Assembly (NCBI RefSeq): GCF_019720895.1
Contig: NZ_JAHKSH010000002.1
Coordinates: forward strand, 62,001 to 126,000
Length of the DNA stretch: 64,000 bases
DNA from: Microbacterium salitolerans
GTDB lineage: Bacteria > Actinomycetota > Actinomycetes > Actinomycetales > Microbacteriaceae
Reading direction: 5' to 3'
Of the stretch, positions 18,312 through 27,778 are shown piece by piece; position 1 is the first letter of the stretch, and the number at the start of each line of letters is the position of its first letter. Below the pieces are notes generated by a model, which was not told where the DNA came from, searched no databases, and saw only the letters and a program-made list of their open reading frames with translations. Position numbers and translations under genes: made by a program.

Positions 18312-18991
18312 CGACCCTCGCGTCCCGCCTGGCCGCGGTCGACGGATCCATCGCCGATGCGGCGCGTTCCGTCGGCCGCGATCCGAGTGAGATCACGCGA
18401 ATCGTCGTGACGAAGTTCCACCCTGCACAGGTCGTGCGCGAGCTCGCCGCGCTCGGCGTCCGCGACGTCGCCGAGAACCGCCAGCAGGAGTTGTCGGCGA
18501 AGGCGGAGGAGCTCGCGGACCTCGACGAGCTGAGGTGGCATTTCGTCGGACAGGTGCAGTCGAAGAAGGTGCGCGCGGTGCGCCGCGCCGCGGATGCCGT
18601 GCACTCCGTCGACCGCGTCAAGCTGGTCGCCGCTCTGGACCGGGCCGGGGAAGGGCAGGATCCGCTCGACGTCCTCGTGCAGATCAACCTCACGAGCGAC
18701 CCGCAGCGCGGAGGCGTCGCTCCCGACGGGCTCGAGGAGCTCGCGGAGGAGGTCGCCGCGGCCGAGACCCTGCGGCTGCGCGGCGTGATGGCCGTCGCGC
18801 CGCTCGATGAGCCCGCCGCGGCGGCGTTCGAGCGTCTCGCGGATCTCGCCGAGCGTGTCCGTCGGATCGACGCGGAGGCGACGTGGATGTCGGCGGGCAT
18901 GTCGCAGGATTTCGCCGAGGCGATCGCCTGCGGCGCGACACACCTGCGCATCGGTTCGGCAATCACCGGGCCGAGGCCATACCAGGTTTAG
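18308..18991 (+). CDS. YggS-family pyridoxal phosphate homeostasis protein
   Basis: Fold-type III PLP-binding protein without known enzymatic activity, involved in vitamin B6 and amino-acid homeostasis. The 227-residue product shows the PLP-lysine segment [12 protein letters not shown] (about residues 33-44), [38 protein letters not shown] and the C-terminal [31 protein letters not shown] start overlaps the ftsZ stop by 4 bases, so it is co-translated with ftsZ, the standard Gram-positive arrangement with sepF downstream. Confidence 0.95.
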   Translation: MTTLASRLAAVDGSIADAARSVGRDPSEITRIVVTKFHPAQVVRELAALGVRDVAENRQQELSAKAEELADLDELRWHFVGQVQSKKVRAVRRAADAVHSVDRVKLVAALDRAGEGQDPLDVLVQINLTSDPQRGGVAPDGLEELAEEVAAAETLRLRGVMAVAPLDEPAAAAFERLADLAERVRRIDAEATWMSAGMSQDFAEAIACGATHLRIGSAITGPRPYQV

Positions 18992-19027
18992 CCTTCACAC
19001 AAGACGAGCACCCAACCGGAGGACGCC

Positions 19028-19492
19028 ATGGCGAACCCGCTCAAGAAGACGATGGTCTACCTCGGCCTCGCCGACGAAGAGGAATACATCGAGGAGGAGG
19101 CCGCGCAGCCCCCCGCCCGCACGGTTCAGCGTGAGGAGAAGCACGATGACGACAAGCCGGCTCCCGTGACGCCTCTGCGTCGCCCCACCGTCGTGCGTCA
19201 GCCGGCCAGCGCATCGGTCAACGAGATCGTGACCGTCCATCCGAAGCAGTATCGCGACGCGCAGACCATCGCCGAGCACTTCCGCGACGGCCTGCCGGTG
19301 ATCATCAACGTCTCGCAGATGTCCGACGCCGACGCGCGTCGCCTCATCGACTTCGCGAGCGGTCTGTCGATGGGTCTCTACGGCCGCATCGAGCGCGTGA
19401 CCAGCAAGGTCTTCCTCCTGAGTCCCGAGAACATCGCGGTCTCGGGTGACGGCGGCATCGCGACCGCCGACGACCAGGCGTTCGGCAGCTGA
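19028..19492 (+). CDS. sepF: Cell division protein SepF
   Basis: Membrane-anchoring partner of FtsZ in organisms that lack FtsA, as here. The 154-residue protein has an N-terminal amphipathic segment ([20 protein letters not shown]), a polar linker, and the SepF core with [19 protein letters not shown] and [28 protein letters not shown] (about residues 75-125), which forms ring-like dimers. GGAGGACGCC precedes the ATG. TAGCCT at 18989-18994, overlapping the yggS stop, may provide an extra promoter. Confidence 0.97.
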   Translation: MANPLKKTMVYLGLADEEEYIEEEAAQPPARTVQREEKHDDDKPAPVTPLRRPTVVRQPASASVNEIVTVHPKQYRDAQTIAEHFRDGLPVIINVSQMSDADARRLIDFASGLSMGLYGRIERVTSKVFLLSPENIAVSGDGGIATADDQAFGS

Positions 19493-19516
19493 TCATTCCG
19501 GAACCGCTCGTCGTCG

Positions 19517-19547
19517 GGCCCGGTGCGCCATTCGGTGTCACCGGGCC
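19517..19547 (+). terminator. Hairpin after sepF
   Basis: GGCCCGGTG (19517-19525) and CACCGGGCC (19539-19547) form a perfect 9-bp stem with a 13-nt loop, followed by TTCTCG. It ends the ftsZ-sepF transcript before the yggT promoter. Confidence 0.6.
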
Positions 19548-19555
19548 TTCTCGCG

Positions 19556-19561
19556 TAGGCT
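19556..19561 (+). promoter_or_regulatory. -10 box of yggT
   Basis: TAGGCT followed by 8 bases and the GTG start of yggT, with no Shine-Dalgarno. Probable leaderless start. Confidence 0.5.
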
Positions 19562-19569
19562 GATCTCTC

Positions 19570-19875
19570 GTGGCTGTCATCGGATTCGTCGCATCGATCC
19601 TGCACCTTCTCCTGTCTCTGTACGTGGTGGTGCTGTTCGCGCGCCTCGTTCTTGAGTACATCCCCATGTTCAACAGGGGATGGCGGCCGAAGGGCGGCCT
19701 CCTCATCGTCTGCGAGATCATTTACACCGTCACGGATCCGCCCATCCGGTTCTTCCGCCGACACATTCCTCCGCTGCGCATCGGCGCGATCGCGATCGAT
19801 CTCGGTTTCGCGATCACGATGCTCCTGTGCTTCATCCTGATGTCGATCCTCCGGGTCGTCGCAGTGATGAACTGA
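19570..19875 (+). CDS. YggT family membrane protein
   Basis: Small 101-residue integral membrane protein of the YggT/YlmG family, found beside sepF and divIVA in many Gram-positives and cyanobacteria and linked to cell or organelle division and membrane organisation. Two transmembrane helices (about residues 1-26 and 74-98) flank the family motif DPPIRFFRRHIPPLRIGAIAID. GTG start at 19570. The precise biochemical role is unknown. Confidence 0.93.
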   Translation: MAVIGFVASILHLLLSLYVVVLFARLVLEYIPMFNRGWRPKGGLLIVCEIIYTVTDPPIRFFRRHIPPLRIGAIAIDLGFAITMLLCFILMSILRVVAVMN

Positions 19876-19877
19876 AT

Positions 19878-19883
19878 TATCAT
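19878..19883 (+). promoter_or_regulatory. -10 box of wag31
   Basis: TATCAT in a short AT-rich stretch right after the yggT stop. It would give a 5' leader of about 25 bases containing GAGGGG before the ATG. Confidence 0.5.
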
Positions 19884-19913
19884 GATGCTCACCATCGAAA
19901 GAGGGGTCACACC

Positions 19914-20531
19914 ATGGCACTGACGCCGGAAGACGTCGTCACCAAGCAGTTCCAGCACGTCCGCTTCAAGGAGGGTTTCGACCCCGACGAGGTGGACGAC
20001 TTCCTGGACGAGATCGTCGTCGAATGGCGCAAGACGATCGACGAGAACACGCAGCTCAAGGAGCGCATCGCCGAGCTGGAGTCCGGTGCCGCCGCGGCTC
20101 CCGAGGCCCCCGCCGCCGAGGAGAAGCCCGCTGAGGCTCCCGAGGTCGTCGAGGAGGCTCCCGAGGCCGCTCCGTCGGATGCCTCCGGTTCGGTCACGAG
20201 CACGGCCACGAGCGCCGCGGGCATCATCGCGCGCGCCGAGCGTCTGCATGACGAGCACGTCGCCGAGGGCGAGGCCACGGCCAAGCGGCTCGTCGACGAC
20301 GCCGAGGCGAAGGCCGAGAGCATCGTGTCGTCCGCCGAGGCGAAGCAGCGCGAGATCTCGCAGAAGCTCGACTCCGAGCGCAAGTCGCTCGAGGGGCGCA
20401 TCACCGAGCTGCGCCAGTTCGAGCGCGACTACCGTCAGCAGCTCCGCGGCTACTTCGAGCAGAAGCTCGCCGACCTCGACGCACCCGACTCGGGCTCGGG
20501 CAAGACGCCCGTCTCGGCCGTCGGCCTCTGA
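19914..20531 (+). CDS. wag31: Polar growth and septation protein Wag31/DivIVA
   Basis: Coiled-coil scaffold that binds curved membrane at poles and septa and directs tip growth in actinobacteria. The 205-residue protein begins with the conserved MALTPEDVVTKQFQHVRFKEGFDPDEVDDFLDEI-type membrane-binding region (residues 1-36), an interrupting Ala/Pro/Glu-rich linker (about 58-95), and a second long coiled coil (about 102-185). GAGGGG precedes the ATG. The gene has its own candidate promoter at 19878. In mycobacteria the homologue is phosphorylated by Ser/Thr kinases; a site cannot be assigned here. Confidence 0.95.
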   Translation: MALTPEDVVTKQFQHVRFKEGFDPDEVDDFLDEIVVEWRKTIDENTQLKERIAELESGAAAAPEAPAAEEKPAEAPEVVEEAPEAAPSDASGSVTSTATSAAGIIARAERLHDEHVAEGEATAKRLVDDAEAKAESIVSSAEAKQREISQKLDSERKSLEGRITELRQFERDYRQQLRGYFEQKLADLDAPDSGSGKTPVSAVGL

Positions 20532-20541
20532 TTCACGAGTA

Positions 20542-21102
20542 GTGAAAGGAAGAACTCCTCTTCCTGCGTCGGCGGCCGGCATCACGATCGCGATCCTCGC
20601 GGGCGTGGTGCTGGCCGCCGATCAGTTGAGCAAGCAGTACGCACTTGGTGCCCTCACCGTGGGCGAGCCCGTGCAGGTCCTCGGCGAGGGCCTCCAGTGG
20701 CTGCTCGTGTTCAACCCCGGTGCGGCGTTCTCGATGGGCGAGGGCGTCACGTGGATCTTCACGATCGCCCTCGCGCTCGTCGCCGGCGCGATCGTGTTCA
20801 TCGCGATCACCCGCGTGCGCTCGCGCCTCTGGGCGGTCGTGCTCGGGCTGCTCCTCGGGGGAGTGCTCGGCAACCTCGCCGACCGTCTGTTCCGGGACCC
20901 GGGCTTCGCGGTCGGTCACGTCGTCGACTTCATCCTCACGCCCTGGATGTGGTTCTGGACGACGCCCGCGATCTACAACGTCGCCGACATCTTCATCGTC
21001 GGCGGAATGATCTCGGTCGCTCTCCTCGTGCTCATCGGCGTCGAATTCGACGGCACGCGCGGGACGAGCACGGCGGACGCGGGCGAGACGGCCGATGAGT
21101 GA
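20542..21102 (+). CDS. lspA: Lipoprotein signal peptidase LspA
   Basis: Aspartic membrane protease that cleaves signal peptides of diacylated prolipoproteins. The 186-residue protein has four transmembrane helices and the family motifs [32 protein letters not shown] and YNVADIFI; the Asp residues of NLADR and NVADI form the catalytic pair. Start chosen at GTG 20542, ten bases after the wag31 stop. It overlaps the next gene by 8 bases. Confidence 0.94.
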   Translation: MKGRTPLPASAAGITIAILAGVVLAADQLSKQYALGALTVGEPVQVLGEGLQWLLVFNPGAAFSMGEGVTWIFTIALALVAGAIVFIAITRVRSRLWAVVLGLLLGGVLGNLADRLFRDPGFAVGHVVDFILTPWMWFWTTPAIYNVADIFIVGGMISVALLVLIGVEFDGTRGTSTADAGETADE

Positions 21103-22024
21103 GTCGCGCCGCCTCGTCGTCCCCGACGGCCTCGAGGGAACGCGCGTGGATGCGGCGATCGCGAAGATGCTCGGCTTCTCGCGCACATTCGCGGCTGAGG
21201 TCGCAGCGGCCGGGGGCGTGCACCTCGACGGTCTCGCGGTCGGCAAGTCCGATCGCGTGACGGGCGGGTCCTGGCTCGACGTCGAATGGGCGCCCAAGGA
21301 AGAGCCGAGGGTCGTCCCCGTCGAGGTCCCCGATCTCGGGATCGTCTTCCAGGACGACCACATCGTCGTCGTCGACAAGCCCGCGGGCGTCGCGGCGCAC
21401 CCGTCGACCGGCTGGGAGGGCCCGACCGTTCCTGGCGCACTCATGGCCGCCGGCGTCACGATCGCGACGAGCGGCGCCGCAGAGCGCCAGGGCATCGTTC
21501 ACCGTCTCGATGTGGGCACGAGCGGACTCATGGTCGTTGCGAAGTCGGAGCACGCGTACACGCTCCTCAAGCGCGCGTTCAAGGACCGCACGGTCGACAA
21601 GATCTACCACGCGGTCGTGCAGGGCCACCCGGATCCACTGGTCGGCACGATCGACGGGCCCATCGGCCGCCACCCGAGCCACTCGTGGAAGTTCGCGGTG
21701 ACGTCCGACGGCAAGGACTCGATCACCCATTACGAGACGATCGAGGCGTTCCCGCGAGCCTCCCTCCTCGACGTGCACCTCGAGACCGGACGCACCCATC
21801 AGATTCGGGTGCACATGGCGGCCCATCGCCATCCGTGCGTCGGCGACCCGCTGTACGGATCCGACCCCACGCTCTCCGAACGGCTCGGGCTGACGCGCCA
21901 GTGGCTGCACGCCCACGAGCTCGCGTTCGACCACCCCGCCACGGGCGAGCGCGTGTCGTTCACCTCGGACTATCCCGCCGACCTCCAGCACGCCCTCGAT
22001 CTCCTGCGCGACGGGCTGTTCTGA
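21095..22024 (+). CDS. RluA/RluD-family rRNA pseudouridine synthase
   Basis: Converts specific uridines of 23S rRNA (or tRNA) to pseudouridine. The 309-residue protein has an N-terminal S4 RNA-binding domain (about residues 7-75) and the catalytic domain with [22 protein letters not shown], the signature [18 protein letters not shown] (about residues 134-151, with the catalytic Asp in RLD) and [12 protein letters not shown]. It is translationally linked to lspA (8-base overlap), a pairing widespread in bacteria. Exact uridine target cannot be told from sequence. Confidence 0.94.
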   Translation: MSESRRLVVPDGLEGTRVDAAIAKMLGFSRTFAAEVAAAGGVHLDGLAVGKSDRVTGGSWLDVEWAPKEEPRVVPVEVPDLGIVFQDDHIVVVDKPAGVAAHPSTGWEGPTVPGALMAAGVTIATSGAAERQGIVHRLDVGTSGLMVVAKSEHAYTLLKRAFKDRTVDKIYHAVVQGHPDPLVGTIDGPIGRHPSHSWKFAVTSDGKDSITHYETIEAFPRASLLDVHLETGRTHQIRVHMAAHRHPCVGDPLYGSDPTLSERLGLTRQWLHAHELAFDHPATGERVSFTSDYPADLQHALDLLRDGLF

Positions 22025-22051
22025 CCGAGGGCCGCACGGCATGATGACCCC

Positions 22052-22624
22052 ATGGCGATCGACGTGCGGCCAGCGGCCGACTTCGCGGGCGTGCGCGCTC
22101 TCGTGGGCCCGAAGCGCCCCGACGCGAACGTGTGCTGGTGCCTGAGCCACCGCCTGCCTGAGAAGGAGAATCGTGCGCTGCGGGGGACTGAGCGGGGCGA
22201 CTACGTGCGCGCCATGTGCGCGTCGGACCGCCCGCCCGGAGTGCTCGCCTATGACGGCGACGAACCGGTCGGGTGGGCGGGCGTCGCGCCGCGATCGGAG
22301 ACGCAGTTCGCGCGCAGCCGGAAGATCCCGCATGTCGACGACCTCCCGGTCTGGTCCGTGTGGTGCCTGCGCGTGCGTCCCGGGCATCGCAAGATGGGCA
22401 TCCTGGATCCGCTGCTCGCAGGCGCCGTCTCCTTCGCGCGTGAGCGAGGCGCCCCGGCGATCGAGGGGTACCCGGTCGACAACATGGGCGAGAAGGTCGA
22501 CCTGACGATGGCTTTCGTCGGCTTCCGCGCTGCCTTCGAGCGGGCTGGCTTCGCCTGGGCAGCCGACACCGACGCCGTCTCGGGCGGCTTCCCGCGGGTC
22601 ATCATGCGCCTGCCGCTCGCGTGA
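22052..22624 (+). CDS. GNAT family N-acetyltransferase
   Basis: Predicted acetyl-CoA-dependent acyltransferase of 190 residues with unknown substrate. The acetyl-CoA site is suggested by VWCLRVRPGHRKMGILDPLLAGAV (about residues 107-130) and the C-terminal FERAGFAWAADTDA segment. An N-terminal CWCLSHRLPEKENRALR stretch with two Cys is characteristic of a subgroup of actinobacterial GNAT proteins. CATGAT lies 6 bases before the ATG and there is no Shine-Dalgarno, so the mRNA may be leaderless. It is not clearly tied to its neighbours. Confidence 0.8.
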   Translation: MAIDVRPAADFAGVRALVGPKRPDANVCWCLSHRLPEKENRALRGTERGDYVRAMCASDRPPGVLAYDGDEPVGWAGVAPRSETQFARSRKIPHVDDLPVWSVWCLRVRPGHRKMGILDPLLAGAVSFARERGAPAIEGYPVDNMGEKVDLTMAFVGFRAAFERAGFAWAADTDAVSGGFPRVIMRLPLA

Positions 22625-22692
22625 CGCGCGGCGACCTCGTCGGATCCGGCGGAAACCGTGAACCGGATCACGCTGGGTCTGCAATACCCGAT

Positions 22693-24105
22693 ATGAGCAC
22701 AGACAGCGAGGACATCGCCGCCTCGATCGAGGATCCCGGAAGGTTCGCCGAGATCTTCGAGCGGCACAGCCGTGCCGTCGGCGGGTACGTGCGGCGCCGC
22801 CTGGGCGTCGACGGCGTCGACGACGTCCTCAGCGAGACGTTCCTGGTCGCGTTCCGGCGCCGCGCGTCGTTCGATGCCGACAGCGACTCGGCCCGGCCGT
22901 GGCTGCTCGGCATTGCGACGCGCCTCATCAAGCGGCACCGGGCGCAGGAGGCGACGCAATGGCGCGCCTTCGAACACGCCTCCGCGGCGGCGGAGGTACA
23001 GGAAGACGGATCCGTTCCGTCGTCGGATGCTCGGCTGGACGCCGAGCGCGCCCTGCGCGAGCTCGCGCCGCGCATCGAGGACGAGCACATCGTCGTGGCC
23101 CGCGAGGCGCTGCGAGAGGAGATCCGCGGGGAGCGGCGGCGCGCCGCCCGCCGGCAGGGGCGGAGGCTGGGCGTCGGGATCGGCGCACTGGTCGGCGTGG
23201 GTGCGGCGGCCGCCGTCGCGATCGCGACCGTCCAGGCGATCGCGCCGCCGACATCCGTGACGACGGCCGATGCGGCGGCGGACGTCCTCGAGGATGCCGC
23301 AGACATCGCGATCTCCGGGGCGCCGTTCGACGTCCCGGAGGGCGCCTACCTGCGCATCGAGAGCGCGGGCGAGTGGCTCGCCGGTTGGGACGACGACATG
23401 CCGGAGGGCGCGGAGCGCGGCAACGGCGACATCGCCGCGGCCGAGGCCGCGTGGGTGATCTCGGGGCGCACGTCGATGTACGTGCCTCGCGAGCGTGCGG
23501 ACGACTGGTTCCGTGTCGTCGAGCCCGGCGAGATCGTCGCCGCCTACGGCGACACGTCGATCGCCGCTCCGGACCTGGGGGCGTCCGAGCGCGATGTGCT
23601 CGTCGCTTCGGGAGGGGTGTACAGCGACATGGGCGCATTCGGCGAGACCGATCACGAGTACACGCTCGATGGACGTGACCTGTGGGACGAGATGCCCACC
23701 GACGCGGGCGACTACCTCGAGTGGGCGCGAGAGCGCGTTGGAGAGCAGCGGGACAGCACGGCGAGCGACAGCTCGATCGTCGAGAGCATCGTCGACGATC
23801 CCAGCCAGGCCCTCGCGCCGCCCGAGGTGCGCGCGGCGCAGCTGCGGGCGCTGGCGCTGCTCGCCGGATCCGAGGTGCGCTCGGTCGACGGCGACGTGAC
23901 CACGATCCGCTTCTCATGGTCGTCGGCGTCGTGGGATGCGTGGACGGACATCGCGATCGACACGGAGCGCGCCCTCGTGCTCGGCGTGACGAGCTCCGGT
24001 GCTCAGACGGGCGAGACGAGCGCGATCGGAGAGCTGCCGACGTGGTCCTCACGCACGACATTCGCCTTCGAGGTCGTCGACGACGCGCCCGAGTCCACCA
24101 CCTGA
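22693..24105 (+). CDS. Sigma-70 region 2 fused to a membrane-anchored extracytoplasmic domain (no region 4)
   Basis: Unusual 470-residue protein. Residues about 18-96 look like ECF sigma-factor region 2 (FAEIFERHSRAVGGYVRRRL, DDVLSETFLVAFRRRASFD, ARPWLLGIATRLIKRHRA). The expected region 4 is missing; after DARLDAERALRELAP (112-126) the chain turns into RIEDEHIVVAREALREEI, basic residues and a transmembrane helix (about 159-183), then an exported domain of about 285 residues with no motif I recognise. In related genomes a complete sigma gene is typically followed by a separate gene for a CU044_5270-type membrane protein, so an in-frame deletion joining the two is inferred. Start taken as ATG 22693; an upstream GTG at 22621 would add 24 unlikely residues. 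Confidence 0.72.
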   Translation: MSTDSEDIAASIEDPGRFAEIFERHSRAVGGYVRRRLGVDGVDDVLSETFLVAFRRRASFDADSDSARPWLLGIATRLIKRHRAQEATQWRAFEHASAAAEVQEDGSVPSSDARLDAERALRELAPRIEDEHIVVAREALREEIRGERRRAARRQGRRLGVGIGALVGVGAAAAVAIATVQAIAPPTSVTTADAAADVLEDAADIAISGAPFDVPEGAYLRIESAGEWLAGWDDDMPEGAERGNGDIAAAEAAWVISGRTSMYVPRERADDWFRVVEPGEIVAAYGDTSIAAPDLGASERDVLVASGGVYSDMGAFGETDHEYTLDGRDLWDEMPTDAGDYLEWARERVGEQRDSTASDSSIVESIVDDPSQALAPPEVRAAQLRALALLAGSEVRSVDGDVTTIRFSWSSASWDAWTDIAIDTERALVLGVTSSGAQTGETSAIGELPTWSSRTTFAFEVVDDAPESTT

Positions 24106-24111
24106 CGTCCC

Positions 24112-24166
24112 GGCGCGCTGAAGATTCGCCCAGATTCGACGGATCCGGGCGAATCTTCAGCGCGCC
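24112..24166. terminator. Perfect 20-bp inverted repeat, likely terminator
   Basis: Arms 24112-24131 and 24147-24166 are perfectly complementary (GGCGCGCTGAAGATTCGCCC on the left), around a 15-nt loop that repeats AGATTCG. It lies 6 bp after the stop of the sigma-like fusion gene. There is no T run, so besides termination a mobile or scattered palindromic repeat is possible. Confidence 0.6.
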
Positions 24167-24253
24167 ACCGCATCGTCAGCGTCTCGGGATCGAGCCGCGA
24201 AGCGCAGCGGGTGCAGGACCCTGTCCGTGGCCCGTTTGTCAGGGGTCCGAAAC

Positions 24254-24259
24254 TAGAAT
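24254..24259 (+). promoter_or_regulatory. -10 box of dnaE
   Basis: TAGAAT followed by CGACGC and then the dnaE ATG. No Shine-Dalgarno is present, so dnaE mRNA is probably leaderless. Confidence 0.65.
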
Positions 24260-24265
24260 CGACGC

Positions 24266-27200
24266 ATGGCATCCGACTCCTTCGTGCACCTCCATGTTCA
24301 CAGCGAGTACTCGATGCTCGACGGGGCCGCGAAGCTCAACGACATGACGAAGGCCGCGGCCGAGATGGACATGCCGGCCATCGCGGTCACCGACCACGGC
24401 AACAACTACGCGTCGTTCGAGTTCTACAAGGCGGCCAAGGCACAGGGCATCAAGCCGATCGTCGGGCTCGAGGCGTACGTCACGCCGGGCACGCATCGCT
24501 CCGACAAGAGCCGTATCGCCTGGGGCACCGCCGAGCAGAAGCGCGACGACGTCTCCGGCTCCGGTGCGTACACCCACATGACGATGTGGGCGCAGAACAC
24601 ACCGGGCATGCACAACCTCTTCCGCCTGAGCTCGCTGGCGAGCCTCGAGGGGTACTACTTCAAGCCCCGCATGGATCGCGAGCTGCTGCAGACCTATTCG
24701 AAGGGGCTCATCGCGACGACGGGATGCCCGTCCGGCGAGATCCAGACCCGACTGCGACTCGGCCAGTACGACGCGGCGCGCGAGGCGGCCGCGGAGTTCC
24801 AGGACATCTTCGGCAAGGAGAACTACTTCGCCGAGATCATGGATCACGGACTCGACATCGAGCGCCGCGTGATCACCGATCTGCTCAAGATCTCGAAAGA
24901 CCTCGACATCCCGCTCGTCGCGACGAACGACTCCCACTACACGCACCAGCACGATGCCGACGCCCACGAGGCGCTCCTGTGCGTGCAGTCCGGGTCGACG
25001 ATGGACGACCCGAACCGCTTCAAGTTCAACGGCGACGGCTACTACATCAAGTCGGCCGCCGAGATGCGCGAGCTCTTCCGCGATCACCCCGAGGCGTGTG
25101 ACAACACGCTGCTCATCGCCGAGCGCTGCGAGATCGAGTTCGACACCGAGGCCAACTACATGCCGCGGTTCCCCGTTCCCGACGGTGAGTCGGAGGAGAG
25201 CTGGTTCGTCAAGGAGGTCGAGAAGGGGCTCCACTACCGCTACCCGAACGGCGTGACTGACGAGGTGCGCCGGCGCGCCGAGTACGAGATCGGCATCATC
25301 ACGCAGATGCGGTTCCCCGGCTACTTCCTCGTGGTGGCCGACTTCATCAACTGGTCGAAGGAGAACGGGATCCGCGTGGGTCCCGGGCGCGGATCGGGCG
25401 CGGGCTCGATGGTCGCGTACGCGATGCGCATCACGGATCTCGATCCGATCGAGCACGGTCTCATCTTCGAGCGCTTCCTCAACCCCGAGCGTGTGTCGAT
25501 GCCCGACTTCGATGTCGACTTCGACGACCGTCGCCGCTCCGAGGTGATCGACTACGTCACGGAGAAGTACGGCGACGAGCGCGTGGCCATGATCGTCACC
25601 TACGGAACGATCAAGTCGAAGCAGGCGCTGAAGGACGCGGGGCGCGTGCTCGGCTTCCCGTTCAGCATGGGCGAGCGCCTCACCAAGGCGATGCCGCCGC
25701 CCGTCATGGGCAAGGACATGCCGCTCGACGGCATGTTCGACCAGAAGCACCCGCGCTACAAGGAGGCGAGCGAGTTCCGCTCGGTCATCGAGACCGACCC
25801 CGAGGCGCGCACGGTGTTCGATCGCGCCGTCGGCCTCGAGGGGCTGAAGCGCCAGTGGGGCGTGCACGCGGCGGGCGTGATCATGTCGAGCGACCCGCTG
25901 ATCGACATCATCCCGCTCATGAAGCGCGAGCAGGATGGCCAGATCATCACGCAGTTCGACTATCCGACCTGCGAGGCGCTCGGTCTCATCAAGATGGACT
26001 TCCTCGGGCTGCGCAACCTGACGATCATCTCGGACGCCCTCGACAACGTCCGCACCAACAAGGGCGTCGAGCTCGACCTCGAGCGCCTCGGGCTCGACGA
26101 TCGCAAGGCCTACGAGCTGCTCGCGAGCGGCGACACCCTGGGGGTCTTCCAGCTCGACGGCGGCCCCATGCGCTCGCTCCTGCGTCTCATGAAGCCCGAC
26201 AACTTCGAGGACATCTCGGCCGTCATCGCCCTGTATCGTCCCGGCCCGATGGGCGCGAACTCGCACACGAACTACGCGCTGCGCAAGAACGGCGAGCAGG
26301 CGATCACGCCGATCCACCCCGAGCTCGAGGAGCCGCTGAAGGACATCCTCGACACGACCTACGGCCTGATCATCTATCAGGAGCAGGTGATGGCGATCGC
26401 GCAGAAAGTCGCCGGCTACTCGCTCGGACAGGCAGACATCCTGCGTCGCGCGATGGGTAAGAAGAAGAAGGCGGAGCTCGACAAGCAGTACGTCGGGTTC
26501 TCCGACGGGATGAAGGCGCGCGGCTTCGGCGATGCCGCGATCAAGGCGCTGTGGGACATCCTGCTGCCCTTCTCTGACTACGCCTTCAACAAGGCGCACT
26601 CGGCCGCGTACGGGGTCGTGTCGTACTGGACGGCCTACCTCAAGGCGCACTATCCCGCCGAATACATGGCCGCGCTGTTGACGAGCGTCGGCGACTCGCG
26701 CGACAAGCTCGCCATGTACCTCAACGAGTGTCGGCGCATGGGCATGAAGGTGCTGCCGCCCGACGTGTCCGAGTCGATCGAGTTCTTCGCCGCTGTCGGC
26801 GAAGACATCCGTTTCGGTCTCGGGGCGATCCGCAACGTGGGTCACAACGTCGTCGAAGGCATCATCGCCGCGCGCGAGCAGGGCCCGTACACGTCCTTCC
26901 ACGATTTCCTCGACCGCGTGCCCGCGCAGGCGACCAACAAGCGCACGGTCGAGTCGCTCATCAAGGCGGGCGCCTTCGACACGATGGGGGCGACCCGTCG
27001 CGCCCTCGTCGAGATCCACGAGGACGCCGTCGAACAGGCCGTTCTCGACAAGCGCCGCCAGGCGAACGGCGAGGTCGGCTTCGACTTCGACAGCCTGTGG
27101 GACGAGCCCGACGCGGTGCAGAAGGTGCCGGAGAGACCCGAGTGGACGAAGAAGGACAAGCTGGCGTTCGAACGCGACATGCTCGGTCTGTACGTCTCGG

Positions 27201-27778
27201 ACCATCCGCTCGCAGGGCTCGAGGTGCCGATCGCCAAGCACCGGTCGATCACGATCAACGACCTCGTGAACTCCGAGGATCTGCAGGACGGCGAGCAGGT
27301 GACCGTCGCGGGCCTCGTCACGACGGCACAGCACCGCGTCGCGAAGTCGAGTGGCAACCCCTACGGCATGATCACGATCGAAGACTTCGAAGCCGAGGTC
27401 ACGGTCATGTTCATGGGCAAGACCTATACCGAGTTCCAGCCGATCCTCACGCAGGACTCGATCCTCGTGGTCCGTGGGCGCGTCTCGCGTCGCGACGACG
27501 GGCTCAATCTGCACGCGCAGTCGGCGTTCGCACCCGACATCGCGACGTCGGTCGCGTCGGGGCCCATCATGCTGCTTCTGCCGGAGCAGCGCGCGACGGA
27601 GCGCGTCGTCGGCGACCTCGCTGATGTGCTCCGCCGACACAAGGGCGACACCGAGGTGCGACTGAAGATGCATCGAGGTCGGTCTGCGAAGGTGTTCGAG
27701 GTGCCGATGCCGGTCTCGGTCTCGGCCGAGCTGTTCGGCGATCTGAAGGCCCTCCTCGGGCCCCAGTGCCTCGGGTGA
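24266..27778 (+). CDS. dnaE: DNA polymerase III subunit alpha
   Basis: Catalytic subunit of the replicative polymerase. The 1170-residue protein starts with the PHP domain (FVHLHVHSEYSMLDGAA, residues about 5-21, and VTDHGNN), continues with the C-family polymerase core (GPGRGSGAGSMVAYAM, about 373-388; catalytic acidic cluster PDFDVDFDDRRR, about 413-424; GVHAAGVIMS), then the helix-hairpin-helix region and an OB-fold near residue 1010-1090 (VTVAGLVTTAQHRV). It is the DnaE1 type by length and position. The mRNA is predicted to be leaderless. Confidence 0.97.
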   Translation: MASDSFVHLHVHSEYSMLDGAAKLNDMTKAAAEMDMPAIAVTDHGNNYASFEFYKAAKAQGIKPIVGLEAYVTPGTHRSDKSRIAWGTAEQKRDDVSGSGAYTHMTMWAQNTPGMHNLFRLSSLASLEGYYFKPRMDRELLQTYSKGLIATTGCPSGEIQTRLRLGQYDAAREAAAEFQDIFGKENYFAEIMDHGLDIERRVITDLLKISKDLDIPLVATNDSHYTHQHDADAHEALLCVQSGSTMDDPNRFKFNGDGYYIKSAAEMRELFRDHPEACDNTLLIAERCEIEFDTEANYMPRFPVPDGESEESWFVKEVEKGLHYRYPNGVTDEVRRRAEYEIGIITQMRFPGYFLVVADFINWSKENGIRVGPGRGSGAGSMVAYAMRITDLDPIEHGLIFERFLNPERVSMPDFDVDFDDRRRSEVIDYVTEKYGDERVAMIVTYGTIKSKQALKDAGRVLGFPFSMGERLTKAMPPPVMGKDMPLDGMFDQKHPRYKEASEFRSVIETDPEARTVFDRAVGLEGLKRQWGVHAAGVIMSSDPLIDIIPLMKREQDGQIITQFDYPTCEALGLIKMDFLGLRNLTIISDALDNVRTNKGVELDLERLGLDDRKAYELLASGDTLGVFQLDGGPMRSLLRLMKPDNFEDISAVIALYRPGPMGANSHTNYALRKNGEQAITPIHPELEEPLKDILDTTYGLIIYQEQVMAIAQKVAGYSLGQADILRRAMGKKKKAELDKQYVGFSDGMKARGFGDAAIKALWDILLPFSDYAFNKAHSAAYGVVSYWTAYLKAHYPAEYMAALLTSVGDSRDKLAMYLNECRRMGMKVLPPDVSESIEFFAAVGEDIRFGLGAIRNVGHNVVEGIIAAREQGPYTSFHDFLDRVPAQATNKRTVESLIKAGAFDTMGATRRALVEIHEDAVEQAVLDKRRQANGEVGFDFDSLWDEPDAVQKVPERPEWTKKDKLAFERDMLGLYVSDHPLAGLEVPIAKHRSITINDLVNSEDLQDGEQVTVAGLVTTAQHRVAKSSGNPYGMITIEDFEAEVTVMFMGKTYTEFQPILTQDSILVVRGRVSRRDDGLNLHAQSAFAPDIATSVASGPIMLLLPEQRATERVVGDLADVLRRHKGDTEVRLKMHRGRSAKVFEVPMPVSVSAELFGDLKALLGPQCLG

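Noticed and set aside
24236-24259. TTGTCA as -35 of dnaE
   Set aside because: Only 12 bp separate it from the TAGAAT box; 16-19 bp would be expected.
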